This document shows, piece after piece, positions 8,401-13,907 of a DNA stretch of 20,718 nucleotides (its first letter is position 1; each line of letters opens with the position of its first letter). The position numbers were made by a program, and so were the translations under genes. The DNA comes from a virus: IMG/VR virus record IMGVR_UViG_3300025426_000141, positions 1 to 20,718 of that record; one strand, 5' to 3'. The notes under the pieces were generated by a model. The model saw only the letters and a program-made list of their open reading frames with translations, was not told the origin of the DNA and did no database searches.

Positions 8401-9591
8401 GCTAGCGGATATCCACAAACTCCACCAACTGGTACGACAGGTACTGTAGGTACAGCAACCGCTACATATACTGGTATGGGTACTTCTCAAACGATCGCTG
8501 CTTCGTCGATCGTAGCACATTCACTATATGGTGTATATGATATAACTGCTATGTCTCAACTAACAGGTGGATTCTTATATCTATTTGGTAACACTCGTTA
8601 TTTTGCGATACAGGGCAAGACATTTAGTAACATACAGGCACAGATGACAGGCTGTATCGAATACGAACGTGCGCAGCCAGAAGACGCAAGCACTGGTACA
8701 GGTACGGGCGGTGTTACATTTGGTGGTACTTACGGTGGTACCCAGCTATCACAGGGTGCATCACCTCCAACGCAGTTACTTGCTGGTTTCAACCAGAACG
8801 TTATCCAGTATACTCCAGGCGTTGCTCCGTGGCCTTGCTTTGCTTATTTTAACGGCAATAGATTGCCAACAGGTGCGCAGCAGATCCCAACATTGCCTGT
8901 ACTACAGAGCTATCTAATACACGGATGTGTGCTATCTCCACCGAGGGTACGTAACTCCTCAGGCGACTTAGTTGGATTCAATGCTCACGTTTATAGTTCA
9001 TTAACTATAACTACAGGACGTTGGGGTCATCAAGTTGAGTTTGGTAACTATGGTGGATCTTACAATCCAGCATATCTAAACAGCCCACCAACTGTAACAT
9101 CAAACACGCTAACTAACGCTGCTAACAGCATACCACAGACGCATATGGGACAGATTGTTCCAGTGTATACTAACGTATATAACGCAAAACGCTTTATGTT
9201 TAGTCCAGTAGTCGTGCTTGGACCAGCATATGATCCAGATGTGAGGGGTCGTATATATGGTATGAAGATACTACCAAGCAACTTAGGAACGCTAATGGAT
9301 ACAGTATCAATAACTATTAATACCACTACTCCAACTGCATTTTTCCCAGATTATTTTTATAATACATCGGGTGCAGCAGCAGACCATTGGGTAACTACTA
9401 CTCCTCCTAATAACATGAGTACAACATTAGTTCCAGGACAACAGCCAGTGCTAACATATCGTTTTGCTCTTACACAGAACGCAAGTGCTGGTCCACAGCA
9501 GGAATGGAGGAGCTTAGAAGATCCTAGTACCCAGTCTTCTTCCTCAGCAACACTATTTGTAAACAACTTCCGTTTTGCTTTCCCAGCGTAA
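5476..9591 (+). CDS. large modular virion structural protein (1371 aa)
   Basis: A very long Thr/Ser/Gly/Ala-rich protein beginning MATLNELGRNSSSITYGPFA, with a strong Shine-Dalgarno sequence (GAGGAG) 8 nt before ATG. The N-terminal two thirds consist of degenerate beta modules with the plan (T.ITG.GT.F......GD.I.V.....V..I.SDT.LTV), for example near residues 47-95, 545-575 and 745-795. A second type has the plan (...VGQLV.G.GI..GTYV..ISGTTITIS), seen around residues 355-405 and 610-660. Such small sandwich-like repeats are usual in fibre, baseplate or decoration proteins. The C-terminal third (from about residue 900) is non-repetitive, with YGVYDITAMSQLTGGFLYLF and GRIYGMKILPSNLGTLMDTV, probably a globular particle-bound domain. 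There are no signal peptide, membrane segments or catalytic motifs. It ends just before a strong terminator. The exact place in the virion is not decidable. Confidence 0.8.
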   Translation: MATLNELGRNSSSITYGPFATGQDLFPTLQAVDTWFRNDTWQGTATGSSTSLTGVGTIWTTQARASDVIMVAGQLNTVLSTPSSDTALTTGSAFGTAITFPSAVKVINPVQNTQTQGYVSSFARGSTNGTVYVTNGSSTISGVGTYFLTDATNSVTTVAVTGTIAIDVSGNITGTSTSFQTSQPGQNGLYPGDSISVTTNGAVYYFIVATVTSDTAATVTVAPTIAIGSGATLAKATNGTVGRYININGRVRQITAIASNTSMTVNFAMDFTDSNLRYKVYPRGTLSNATTATGTLYGSTSGTGSTTTLTVAATLTGFIVPGAVLYATSGIPAGTTIVNQQFGASGASVTSTTATGTNGQNTLSLTSAASVVVGQLVCGNGAAITGIPAGTYVVAISGTTITISNNLTGAISTTVYFYTPGGLGAYTTSQATTISGAAFNVSSLQGTGTNFFWDLGYQNLNTTTYTPYMYQTSLLDQVWLSDEVRTINFSSFSGTINTSLTAATNCYVTDYVGYSGVTTGILRQTVYLIPFKRDDTFINGNIYGTTTIFLSDLRVGDDLIINGTECTVTSIINNTQFKINTDFTHTTANNAGATATASTTYSSGGAPAATTFVVNSASNIAIGQLVTGSGIAPQTYVTNVSSTTITISQAFNTQATGTYNFYNGVSFYKKLKLHGYVLEGTREGGTAGAGNNTKWTQSTTLAGGTGTVYGIGATTLTVSAAATSGPTYNFVKISGGGGTPLVLAGQINTVSASTTITGTNTLFTSQLHIGAEIVVAEQYLTVTAIASDTSLTVSQTVSVTGPTPYYRSVPLYTYITAGTTTITLATPLKNNLYVAAANPPTVYYPSTGGDFIEYVYSAPNYNAQFTTAGANQSSTTINQSLDRKYVGFRMFPLFQSTMTSLATTVSSAITTAFGAYSTPVYERWVASYAQTHGVGINQADLSGGVVTQGSQTTTVYTIAQPIAGSLTAAMSTPILASGYPQTPPTGTTGTVGTATATYTGMGTSQTIAASSIVAHSLYGVYDITAMSQLTGGFLYLFGNTRYFAIQGKTFSNIQAQMTGCIEYERAQPEDASTGTGTGGVTFGGTYGGTQLSQGASPPTQLLAGFNQNVIQYTPGVAPWPCFAYFNGNRLPTGAQQIPTLPVLQSYLIHGCVLSPPRVRNSSGDLVGFNAHVYSSLTITTGRWGHQVEFGNYGGSYNPAYLNSPPTVTSNTLTNAANSIPQTHMGQIVPVYTNVYNAKRFMFSPVVVLGPAYDPDVRGRIYGMKILPSNLGTLMDTVSITINTTTPTAFFPDYFYNTSGAAADHWVTTTPPNNMSTTLVPGQQPVLTYRFALTQNASAGPQQEWRSLEDPSTQSSSSATLFVNNFRFAFPA

Positions 9592-9608
9592 TAGGATCGA
9601 CTGTAAAC

Positions 9609-9639
9609 AAAAATAGCTGCCTTGTGCAGCTATTTTTTT
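9609..9639 (+). terminator. Rho-independent terminator after the 1371-aa gene
   Basis: A perfect 12-bp stem, AAAAATAGCTGC (9609-9620) pairing with GCAGCTATTTTT (9626-9637), closes a 5-nt loop CTTGT and runs into a T7 tract (9633-9639). It lies 17 nt after the stop codon and only 14 nt before the next start codon. It is the only clear intrinsic terminator I see in the window. Confidence 0.9.
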
Positions 9640-9640
9640 A

Positions 9641-9648
9641 GGTAAATA
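9641..9648 (+). promoter_or_regulatory. T4-type late promoter box (GGTAAATA) between terminator and start codon
   Basis: The box starts two bases after the terminator T-tract and ends 5 nt before the ATG at 9654. T4 geometry gives +1 at 9654, the A of ATG. There is no room for a conventional leader or Shine-Dalgarno sequence after the terminator. Confidence 0.6.
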
Positions 9649-9653
9649 TTGAT

Positions 9654-12551
9654 ATGCCGGCGACAGTATTTCCAGCCCCAGGGGCTTCTAGTGGTATACA
9701 GTGGAATACATATACCTCAACTACTACAGCATCAAGTAGTGGTTCCACTGTGACAATAACTGGCACGACTGATTCCAGATGGGTCGGTACTACTCCGGTC
9801 GTTAATAGCGGTACTGGACAATTTGCAAACAATACTATCATCACATCTGTTATTAATAGTAATTCATTTTCAGTTAATATAGCACCAACTGTGGCATTAT
9901 CTAGTGCATCAATAACTATATCCGAAGGTGCTATAAATGGGATAACTGATAATCGATTAACCGGAAAAACCAAGGATGGATTCTTAGCTAGAGGCAGTGC
10001 TAGCCTGAATACAATATCAATAGGCAAAACTAAAGATGGATTTGTAGCTAGAGGTGGTGCTAGTAGTAATAACATATTAGTTACTAATCTACAGAAACAA
10101 ATTGAAGTAATACGTGGCGGTGCTAGTATCAATTCTCTAGCTAATACCTATAACGTAAACAAATTAAAAATTCCATACACTAACACAGAAGTATTCTATA
10201 CTACTAGTCTATTTGGTAAAACCAAAGACAATTTTTTAGCTAAAGGAAGTATTAACAATATATTAACTACAAATCTACAAAAACAACTAGAAGTGATACG
10301 TGGCAGTGCTAGTCCGAATTTAATATTAACTACTAATCTGCAAAAACAGCTGGAGATAATCAAAAATCCCACACCAAATGACACGGTCGTTTGGGATATC
10401 AATAATATCACAAAACTCAAAATTCCATACACTAACGCAGAAGTATTCTATACGATATCTTCAAGTAATCTGCAGAAACAGATAGAAGTTGTACGCGGTG
10501 GTGCTAGTAGCAATAATATATTAACTAGCAATCTACAGAAACAGATAGAAGTGGTACGCGGTGGTGCTAGCAGAAACATCATATTAACAGGTAAAGCACA
10601 AGACAACTATGTGGCTAGAGGTAGTGCTAGTCCGAATACTATATTGCTTAATAATATAAACAAATTAAAAGTTCCATATACTAATACAGAAGTATTCTAC
10701 ACAATATCTTCTAGTAATATGCAAAAGCAATTCGAAATTGTGCGTGGCGGTGCTAGCAGCAATAATATATTAACTAGCAATCTACAGAAACAATTAGAAA
10801 TCGTTCGTGGTGGGGCTAGTAGTAATAATATATTAACTAGCAATCTACAGAAACAGATTGGGATAATCAAAAATCCCACACCAACTGATGCGATAGTTTG
10901 GGATACCAATAATATCACAAAACTCAAAGTTCCATATACTAATACAGAAGTATTTTATGCTGCTAGTCTATTTGGTAAAGCACAAGACAACTATGTGGCT
11001 AGAGGCAGTGCTAGTCCGAATACTGTATTAACAGGTAAAGCACAAGACATCTATGTGGCTAGAGGCAGTGCTAGTCCGAATACCGTATCTCTCAGCAATA
11101 TAAACAAACTCAAGATTCCGTATACTAATACAGAAGTATTTTATGCTGCCAGTCTATTTGGTAAAGCACAAGACAACTATGTGGCTAGAGGTAGTGCTAG
11201 TCCAAATACCGTATCTCTCAGTAATATAAATTCAACTATACTACAAAGCACTGTATTTACAACCACTAGCACAGGGATTCCTAGAGAAAATCTATACTAT
11301 GCCCAAATAGCACAAGGTCGATATGGATCTAGATTCCCATACTTCTATCCAGCTGCTATGCCAAATAACTTATCTCCATCTAACCTGCAGAAGCAGATCG
11401 AAATCGTGCGTGGGGGTACGAGCAGAAATATTATATTAACTGGTAAAGCACAAGACAGTTTCGTAGTTCGAGGTAGTAGTAGTCCTAATACAGTATTATC
11501 TGCTAACCTGCAGAATTTTTATAATCAAACATATACTAGTGCTACTGTATCTATATCTTCATCTGGTATTTTACTTTCCGGTGGAAATTTACTTTATTAC
11601 TTAATATACAATTCCACAACTCCTGCTAATCCAAACTGGATAGGTTGGACAGTTACTAGCAGTGGACAGGCTAATAGCGGTGTTTATCCAACGGGCACTG
11701 TTGTTACTAGTGTCTCGGGTAATACCATATATATTAGCCAAGCACCCACATCACTTCCATCTAATAGCACTGTACTGCTATTTGCTCCTGGCATCTCCAC
11801 AACCACTAGCACAGGTGTTCCACGTGAAAACTTATACTATGCTCAAATAGCACAAGGTCGATATGGATCGCGTTTTCCTTACTTCTATCCAGCTGCTATG
11901 GCAAACAATATAATTTCAACTAATCTACAGAAACAGATTGAAGTGATAAAGAATCCTGTACCTAATGATGCTGTCTTTTGGGATGCATATAATATAAACA
12001 AACTTAAAGTTCCATATACTAACACAGAAGTATTTTACACAGCAGCTATATCAAATCTACAGAAACAATTAGAAGTGATAAAGAATCCTGTACCTAACGA
12101 AGCAACGATTTGGGACATTTCTAATCTACAGAAACAGCTTGAGGTAGTAAAGAATCCTGTACCTAACGAAGCAACGATTTGGGATGTATACAACGTAAAT
12201 AAATTAAAAGTTCCATATACTAAGATCGGATTATTCTTTTCGCCTTCTATAAGCAATCTACAAAAACCAATCGAAGTGATAAAAAATCCTGTACCAAAAG
12301 AAGCGACAGTTTATGATGTATCTATTATCGGAGACGGATATAGGGCAAAAGGTATTGGTAATATATCCTATCTCTCATTAATAAATCGTGTAGAAAAACA
12401 GAAGATAAATATTTCAACAACTGAAGTATTCTTTAGTCCAAATTACGGTTCAGTAATTAAACTAAAAACTGGATCAAGTCCGGGGCTAGGTATTGCTGAT
12501 CCTGCTTTTAATCGTAGTTCGATTCCCGTACCGATACAATTCTGGAATTAA
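9654..12551 (+). CDS. mosaic repeat protein, probable fibre or virion protein (965 aa)
   Basis: The first 103 residues are a Thr/Ser-rich beta module like those of the preceding gene (STVTITGTTDSRWVG...). Residues 104-930 are almost wholly short units of four types in irregular order: NLQKQIEVVRGGAS (seven copies), NLQKQLEVIKNPVPNEATIW (six), GKAQDNYVARGSASPN (eight plus one decayed) and NKLKVPYTNTEVFY (seven plus one decayed). A 34-residue element containing PRENLYYAQIAQGRYGSRF occurs twice, flanking further units and an inserted beta module. The last 35 residues are unique and end PVPIQFWN. Each unit looks able to form one or two beta strands, which would suit an elongated fibre shaft, but the fold is inference. 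The start is the ATG at 9654; no Shine-Dalgarno sequence. I do not recognise a characterised homologue. Confidence 0.8.
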   Translation: MPATVFPAPGASSGIQWNTYTSTTTASSSGSTVTITGTTDSRWVGTTPVVNSGTGQFANNTIITSVINSNSFSVNIAPTVALSSASITISEGAINGITDNRLTGKTKDGFLARGSASLNTISIGKTKDGFVARGGASSNNILVTNLQKQIEVIRGGASINSLANTYNVNKLKIPYTNTEVFYTTSLFGKTKDNFLAKGSINNILTTNLQKQLEVIRGSASPNLILTTNLQKQLEIIKNPTPNDTVVWDINNITKLKIPYTNAEVFYTISSSNLQKQIEVVRGGASSNNILTSNLQKQIEVVRGGASRNIILTGKAQDNYVARGSASPNTILLNNINKLKVPYTNTEVFYTISSSNMQKQFEIVRGGASSNNILTSNLQKQLEIVRGGASSNNILTSNLQKQIGIIKNPTPTDAIVWDTNNITKLKVPYTNTEVFYAASLFGKAQDNYVARGSASPNTVLTGKAQDIYVARGSASPNTVSLSNINKLKIPYTNTEVFYAASLFGKAQDNYVARGSASPNTVSLSNINSTILQSTVFTTTSTGIPRENLYYAQIAQGRYGSRFPYFYPAAMPNNLSPSNLQKQIEIVRGGTSRNIILTGKAQDSFVVRGSSSPNTVLSANLQNFYNQTYTSATVSISSSGILLSGGNLLYYLIYNSTTPANPNWIGWTVTSSGQANSGVYPTGTVVTSVSGNTIYISQAPTSLPSNSTVLLFAPGISTTTSTGVPRENLYYAQIAQGRYGSRFPYFYPAAMANNIISTNLQKQIEVIKNPVPNDAVFWDAYNINKLKVPYTNTEVFYTAAISNLQKQLEVIKNPVPNEATIWDISNLQKQLEVVKNPVPNEATIWDVYNVNKLKVPYTKIGLFFSPSISNLQKPIEVIKNPVPKEATVYDVSIIGDGYRAKGIGNISYLSLINRVEKQKINISTTEVFFSPNYGSVIKLKTGSSPGLGIADPAFNRSSIPVPIQFWN
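11259..11360 (+). repeat. 34-codon duplicated element, copy 1
   Basis: It encodes TTTSTGIPRENLYYAQIAQG and continues to FPYFYPAAM. Copy 2 begins exactly 540 nt downstream, in the same frame. Differences between copies are mostly silent. Confidence 0.85.
11799..11900 (+). repeat. 34-codon duplicated element, copy 2
   Basis: It encodes TTTSTGVPRENLYYAQIAQG through FPYFYPAAM, differing from copy 1 by one residue (V for I). The 438 nt between the copies hold an RGGTS unit, a GKAQD unit and a unique beta module. Confidence 0.85.
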
Positions 12552-12559
12552 AATAAATA
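12552..12559 (+). promoter_or_regulatory. T4-type late promoter box (AATAAATA) with SD
   Basis: The box overlaps the stop region of the repeat protein and would put +1 near 12565. A GAGGAG Shine-Dalgarno sequence is at 12563-12568, 9 nt before the ATG at 12578; a start exactly at 12565 would cut into that SD, so either the geometry is slightly different or transcription comes from upstream. Confidence 0.35.
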
Positions 12560-12577
12560 CTAGAGGAGAATTTTAAA

Positions 12578-12802
12578 ATGACACTATATGAAGAACTAGA
12601 TACTATGTTTCCATCACACTCTTATTTCTATTCTGTATCACTAACAGATATGAACGAAGCATTGGAAAAGTGCGCTCGCCTAACAGATCAACCTACAAAC
12701 GTTTTTACTTACAGTGGCCAAATGATCATGAGTGTGCAACATTCACTCGGTAATGATATTCCTTGGTTAACAGCAGTACCAGGAAGTCCAGAAGAAGAAT
12801 AA
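12578..12802 (+). CDS. small acidic phage protein of unknown function
   Basis: A 74-aa protein starting MTLYEELDTMFPSHSYFYSV and ending WLTAVPGSPEEE. A strong Shine-Dalgarno sequence (GAGGAG) lies 9 nt before the ATG. It is acidic and has one cysteine, with a probable central helix (DMNEALEKCARL). No membrane segment or known motif is seen. The stop TAA shares its last A with the next ATG (TAATG), so it is coupled to the following gene. It stands at the boundary between the virion block and the replication block; no function can be assigned. Confidence 0.75.
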   Translation: MTLYEELDTMFPSHSYFYSVSLTDMNEALEKCARLTDQPTNVFTYSGQMIMSVQHSLGNDIPWLTAVPGSPEEE

Positions 12803-13035
12803 TGGACGTTATACGACTCGACGTTCCTCTCTTTATAAGGCTTTTAGAATTAGCTAGAGAGGAAATAAAAGAAGATGCTGACATACACGACGTGACAGAA
12901 ATCGTTACTAAGTTAAGTCAGCACGGAGTCGTTGGTATGGACAAATATAACGAGATCGTCAGATACATGACCAAACAAGGTGATGATACTGAACTCGCAA
13001 AGATAAGAAAACTAAGCGGATTAGGCAATGACTGA
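12802..13035 (+). CDS. small conserved phage protein, helical
   Basis: A 77-aa protein beginning MDVIRLDVPLFIRLLELARE. The ATG at 12802 is chosen because it overlaps the previous stop; an upstream in-frame alternative at 12763 would overlap the preceding gene by 40 nt. The sequence is mainly helical and amphipathic, with VTEIVTKLSQHGVVGMDKYN in the middle, a pattern I recall from uncharacterised proteins of T4-like marine phages. There are no cysteines or catalytic motifs. It may be a small adaptor or regulator, but nothing in the sequence decides this. It overlaps the next gene by 8 nt. Confidence 0.75.
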   Translation: MDVIRLDVPLFIRLLELAREEIKEDADIHDVTEIVTKLSQHGVVGMDKYNEIVRYMTKQGDDTELAKIRKLSGLGND

Positions 13036-13231
13036 ACATCTGGATCCCAGCAAATCACCATCTGACTATCCAATAACGCCAAATAATTCCACCATGGATG
13101 TGCGTAAACAGCTACAAGATCCCCAAAGCGCAGGATCTAGAGGACTAGCTAATCTAGCAATGCATAAGCTAAGTCCAAACAATCCAATACGCCAGTATAT
13201 CAAAACAGAAAATCCTTGGAATAAGAAATAA
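13028..13231 (+). CDS. small phage protein of unknown function
   Basis: A 67-aa polar protein, MTEHLDPSKSPSDYPITPNN onward, rich in Pro, Asn and Ser and ending NPWNKK. It is likely disordered in its first half. The second half has QDPQSAGSRGLANLAMHKLS followed by NPIRQYIKT, possibly one short helix. The ATG lies inside the end of the previous gene (8-nt overlap), a common coupled arrangement. There are no known domains. The stop is followed by a 54-nt gap that carries a promoter for the next gene. Confidence 0.65.
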   Translation: MTEHLDPSKSPSDYPITPNNSTMDVRKQLQDPQSAGSRGLANLAMHKLSPNNPIRQYIKTENPWNKK

Positions 13232-13236
13232 AAAGC

Positions 13237-13265
13237 TTGAACTAAACAGACTTTCTCTATATAAT
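13237..13265 (+). promoter_or_regulatory. sigma70-type promoter upstream of the DsbA-like gene
   Basis: The -35 is TTGAAC (13237-13242, four of six consensus bases) and the -10 is a perfect TATAAT (13260-13265), separated by 17 bp. Transcription would begin near 13272, just before the AAGGAG Shine-Dalgarno sequence at 13274-13279 and the ATG at 13286. It is expected to be read by unmodified host RNA polymerase, so it is probably an early promoter. Confidence 0.7.
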
Positions 13266-13285
13266 AACAACATAAGGAGAAATAC

Positions 13286-13543
13286 ATGAGCCGAGTTTAT
13301 GGATCTGAAGAAAAAGCCAAGCTTATCAGCGTTATCGATCAAGGATCGCAGGTATTGCAAGAAGTAGACGACCTCAAGGGCGGGCTACGTGACACCATCA
13401 AAGCTGTCGCAGAAGAACTAGATATCAAGCCAAGCCTGCTTACTAAAGCAGTCAATATCGCACACAAGCGCAATTGGTCCAAGGCTAGCGAAGAGTACGA
13501 TGAACTTGAGACTATCTTAGTCACTACAGGTAGAGACGTTTGA
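13286..13543 (+). CDS. dsbA: DsbA-like double-stranded DNA-binding protein
   Basis: An 85-aa protein, MSRVYGSEEKAKLISVIDQG and on. After a charged N-terminal helix comes DLKGGLRDTIKAVAEELDIK, then PSLLTKAVNIAHKRNW and an acidic end (EEYDELETIL). This small helical layout, with a helix-turn-helix-like centre, matches what I recall of DsbA proteins in T4-like phages. T4 DsbA binds double-stranded DNA near late promoters and helps late transcription (known for T4; inferred here). The name is not the bacterial disulfide enzyme; there are no cysteines. A strong Shine-Dalgarno sequence (AAGGAG) lies 6 nt before the ATG, behind its own sigma70-type promoter. Its stop overlaps the TTG start of the next gene. 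The assignment rests on remembered similarity and size. Confidence 0.55.
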   Translation: MSRVYGSEEKAKLISVIDQGSQVLQEVDDLKGGLRDTIKAVAEELDIKPSLLTKAVNIAHKRNWSKASEEYDELETILVTTGRDV

Positions 13544-13824
13544 TAACAAAGATAAAAAACTTTTGGATTAATAGCTATAAGTCAGATAAAATAGCATTTT
13601 ACATAGAAATGTTTAGTGCTATTTTTACTATAGCAGGATCGTTAACATTAGCACTGCACGCTAGGCATCCAGATATGACCATAGTTTATCCTATGTTTTT
13701 CTTGGGTAGCATTAGCCAAGTAATGGCAGCGTACCGACGAGGAGCAGCTTGGGTAATGGTATTAACTATGTATTTCAGCTGCTCTAATATATTTGGATTT
13801 TGTATCGCTAACGGCTGGATCTAA
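13540..13824 (+). CDS. three-helix membrane protein (TTG start)
   Basis: A 94-aa protein. The likely start is the TTG at 13540, which overlaps the upstream TGA (TTGA). The next in-frame ATG (about 13609) would remove the basic head and half of the first helix. After a basic N-terminus (ITKIKNFWINSYKSDK), three hydrophobic segments lie near residues 20-41, 46-64 and 69-92, joined by short loops with RHPDM and YRRGAA. The positive residues suggest a cytoplasmic N-terminus. The YPMFFLGSISQ...AAYRRGAAWVM pattern is one I recall in unnamed membrane proteins of T4-like marine phages. It could be holin-like, a host-membrane modifier or a superinfection factor; nothing distinguishes these. Confidence 0.72.
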   Translation: MITKIKNFWINSYKSDKIAFYIEMFSAIFTIAGSLTLALHARHPDMTIVYPMFFLGSISQVMAAYRRGAAWVMVLTMYFSCSNIFGFCIANGWI

Positions 13825-13846
13825 AATAAGTAAATTTATAAGGCAG

Positions 13847-13898
13847 GCGAGGCCACAATCCGCATTAGGGTATTTTGCGAGCCACAAGTCGCAATAGG
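13847..13898 (+). repeat. imperfect direct repeat in the DNA polymerase leader
   Basis: The 13847-13869 segment (GCGAGGCCACAA then TCCGCATTAGG) recurs at 13877-13898 (GCGAGCCACAA then GTCGCAATAGG), about 30 nt apart. About 19 of 23 aligned columns are the same. The second copy runs straight into the polymerase Shine-Dalgarno sequence. Confidence 0.8.
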
Positions 13899-13900
13899 AG
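13875..13900 (+). promoter_or_regulatory. putative gp43 translational operator hairpin plus SD
   Basis: TTGCGA (13875-13880) pairs perfectly with TCGCAA (13889-13894) around the 8-nt loop GCCACAAG. The Shine-Dalgarno core GGAG (13897-13900) follows directly, 7 nt before the ATG. T4 gp43 represses its own translation by binding a hairpin with an 8-nt loop next to its ribosome-binding site (established for T4). The likeness here is in position and shape, not in loop sequence. Confidence 0.6.
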
Positions 13901-13907
13901 AAAATAA

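Larger units (their letters stand above)
9963..12443 (+). repeat. in-gene array of interspersed 18-25-codon repeat units
   Basis: About 30 units of four classes are readable in the translation. Many copies are near-identical in DNA as well: the GKAQD-class segment starting near 10591, 10975, 11035 and 11162 shares long identical runs, for example GGTAAAGCACAAGAC. Order is not strictly tandem. Typical runs are RGGAS to RGGAS to GKAQD to KLKVPYT, or KNP to KLKVPYT. Confidence 0.85.

Noticed and set aside
8669-8917. 82-aa + strand frame inside the 1371-aa gene
   Set aside because: It overlaps the long gene in another frame, is low in plausible protein character and has no Shine-Dalgarno sequence.
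9638-10132. Long minus-strand frames opposite the repeat gene and other structural genes
   Set aside because: They are mirror frames of repetitive + strand coding sequence, with no ribosome-binding sites or recognisable proteins.
9963-12443. Regular repeats as a CRISPR array
   Set aside because: The repeats are in-frame coding units of varied length and order within a single open frame, with no spacer structure.
13286-13543. Reading dsbA as the bacterial disulfide oxidoreductase
   Set aside because: The protein is 85 aa, cytoplasmic in character and has no cysteine; the name refers to the T4 DNA-binding protein.
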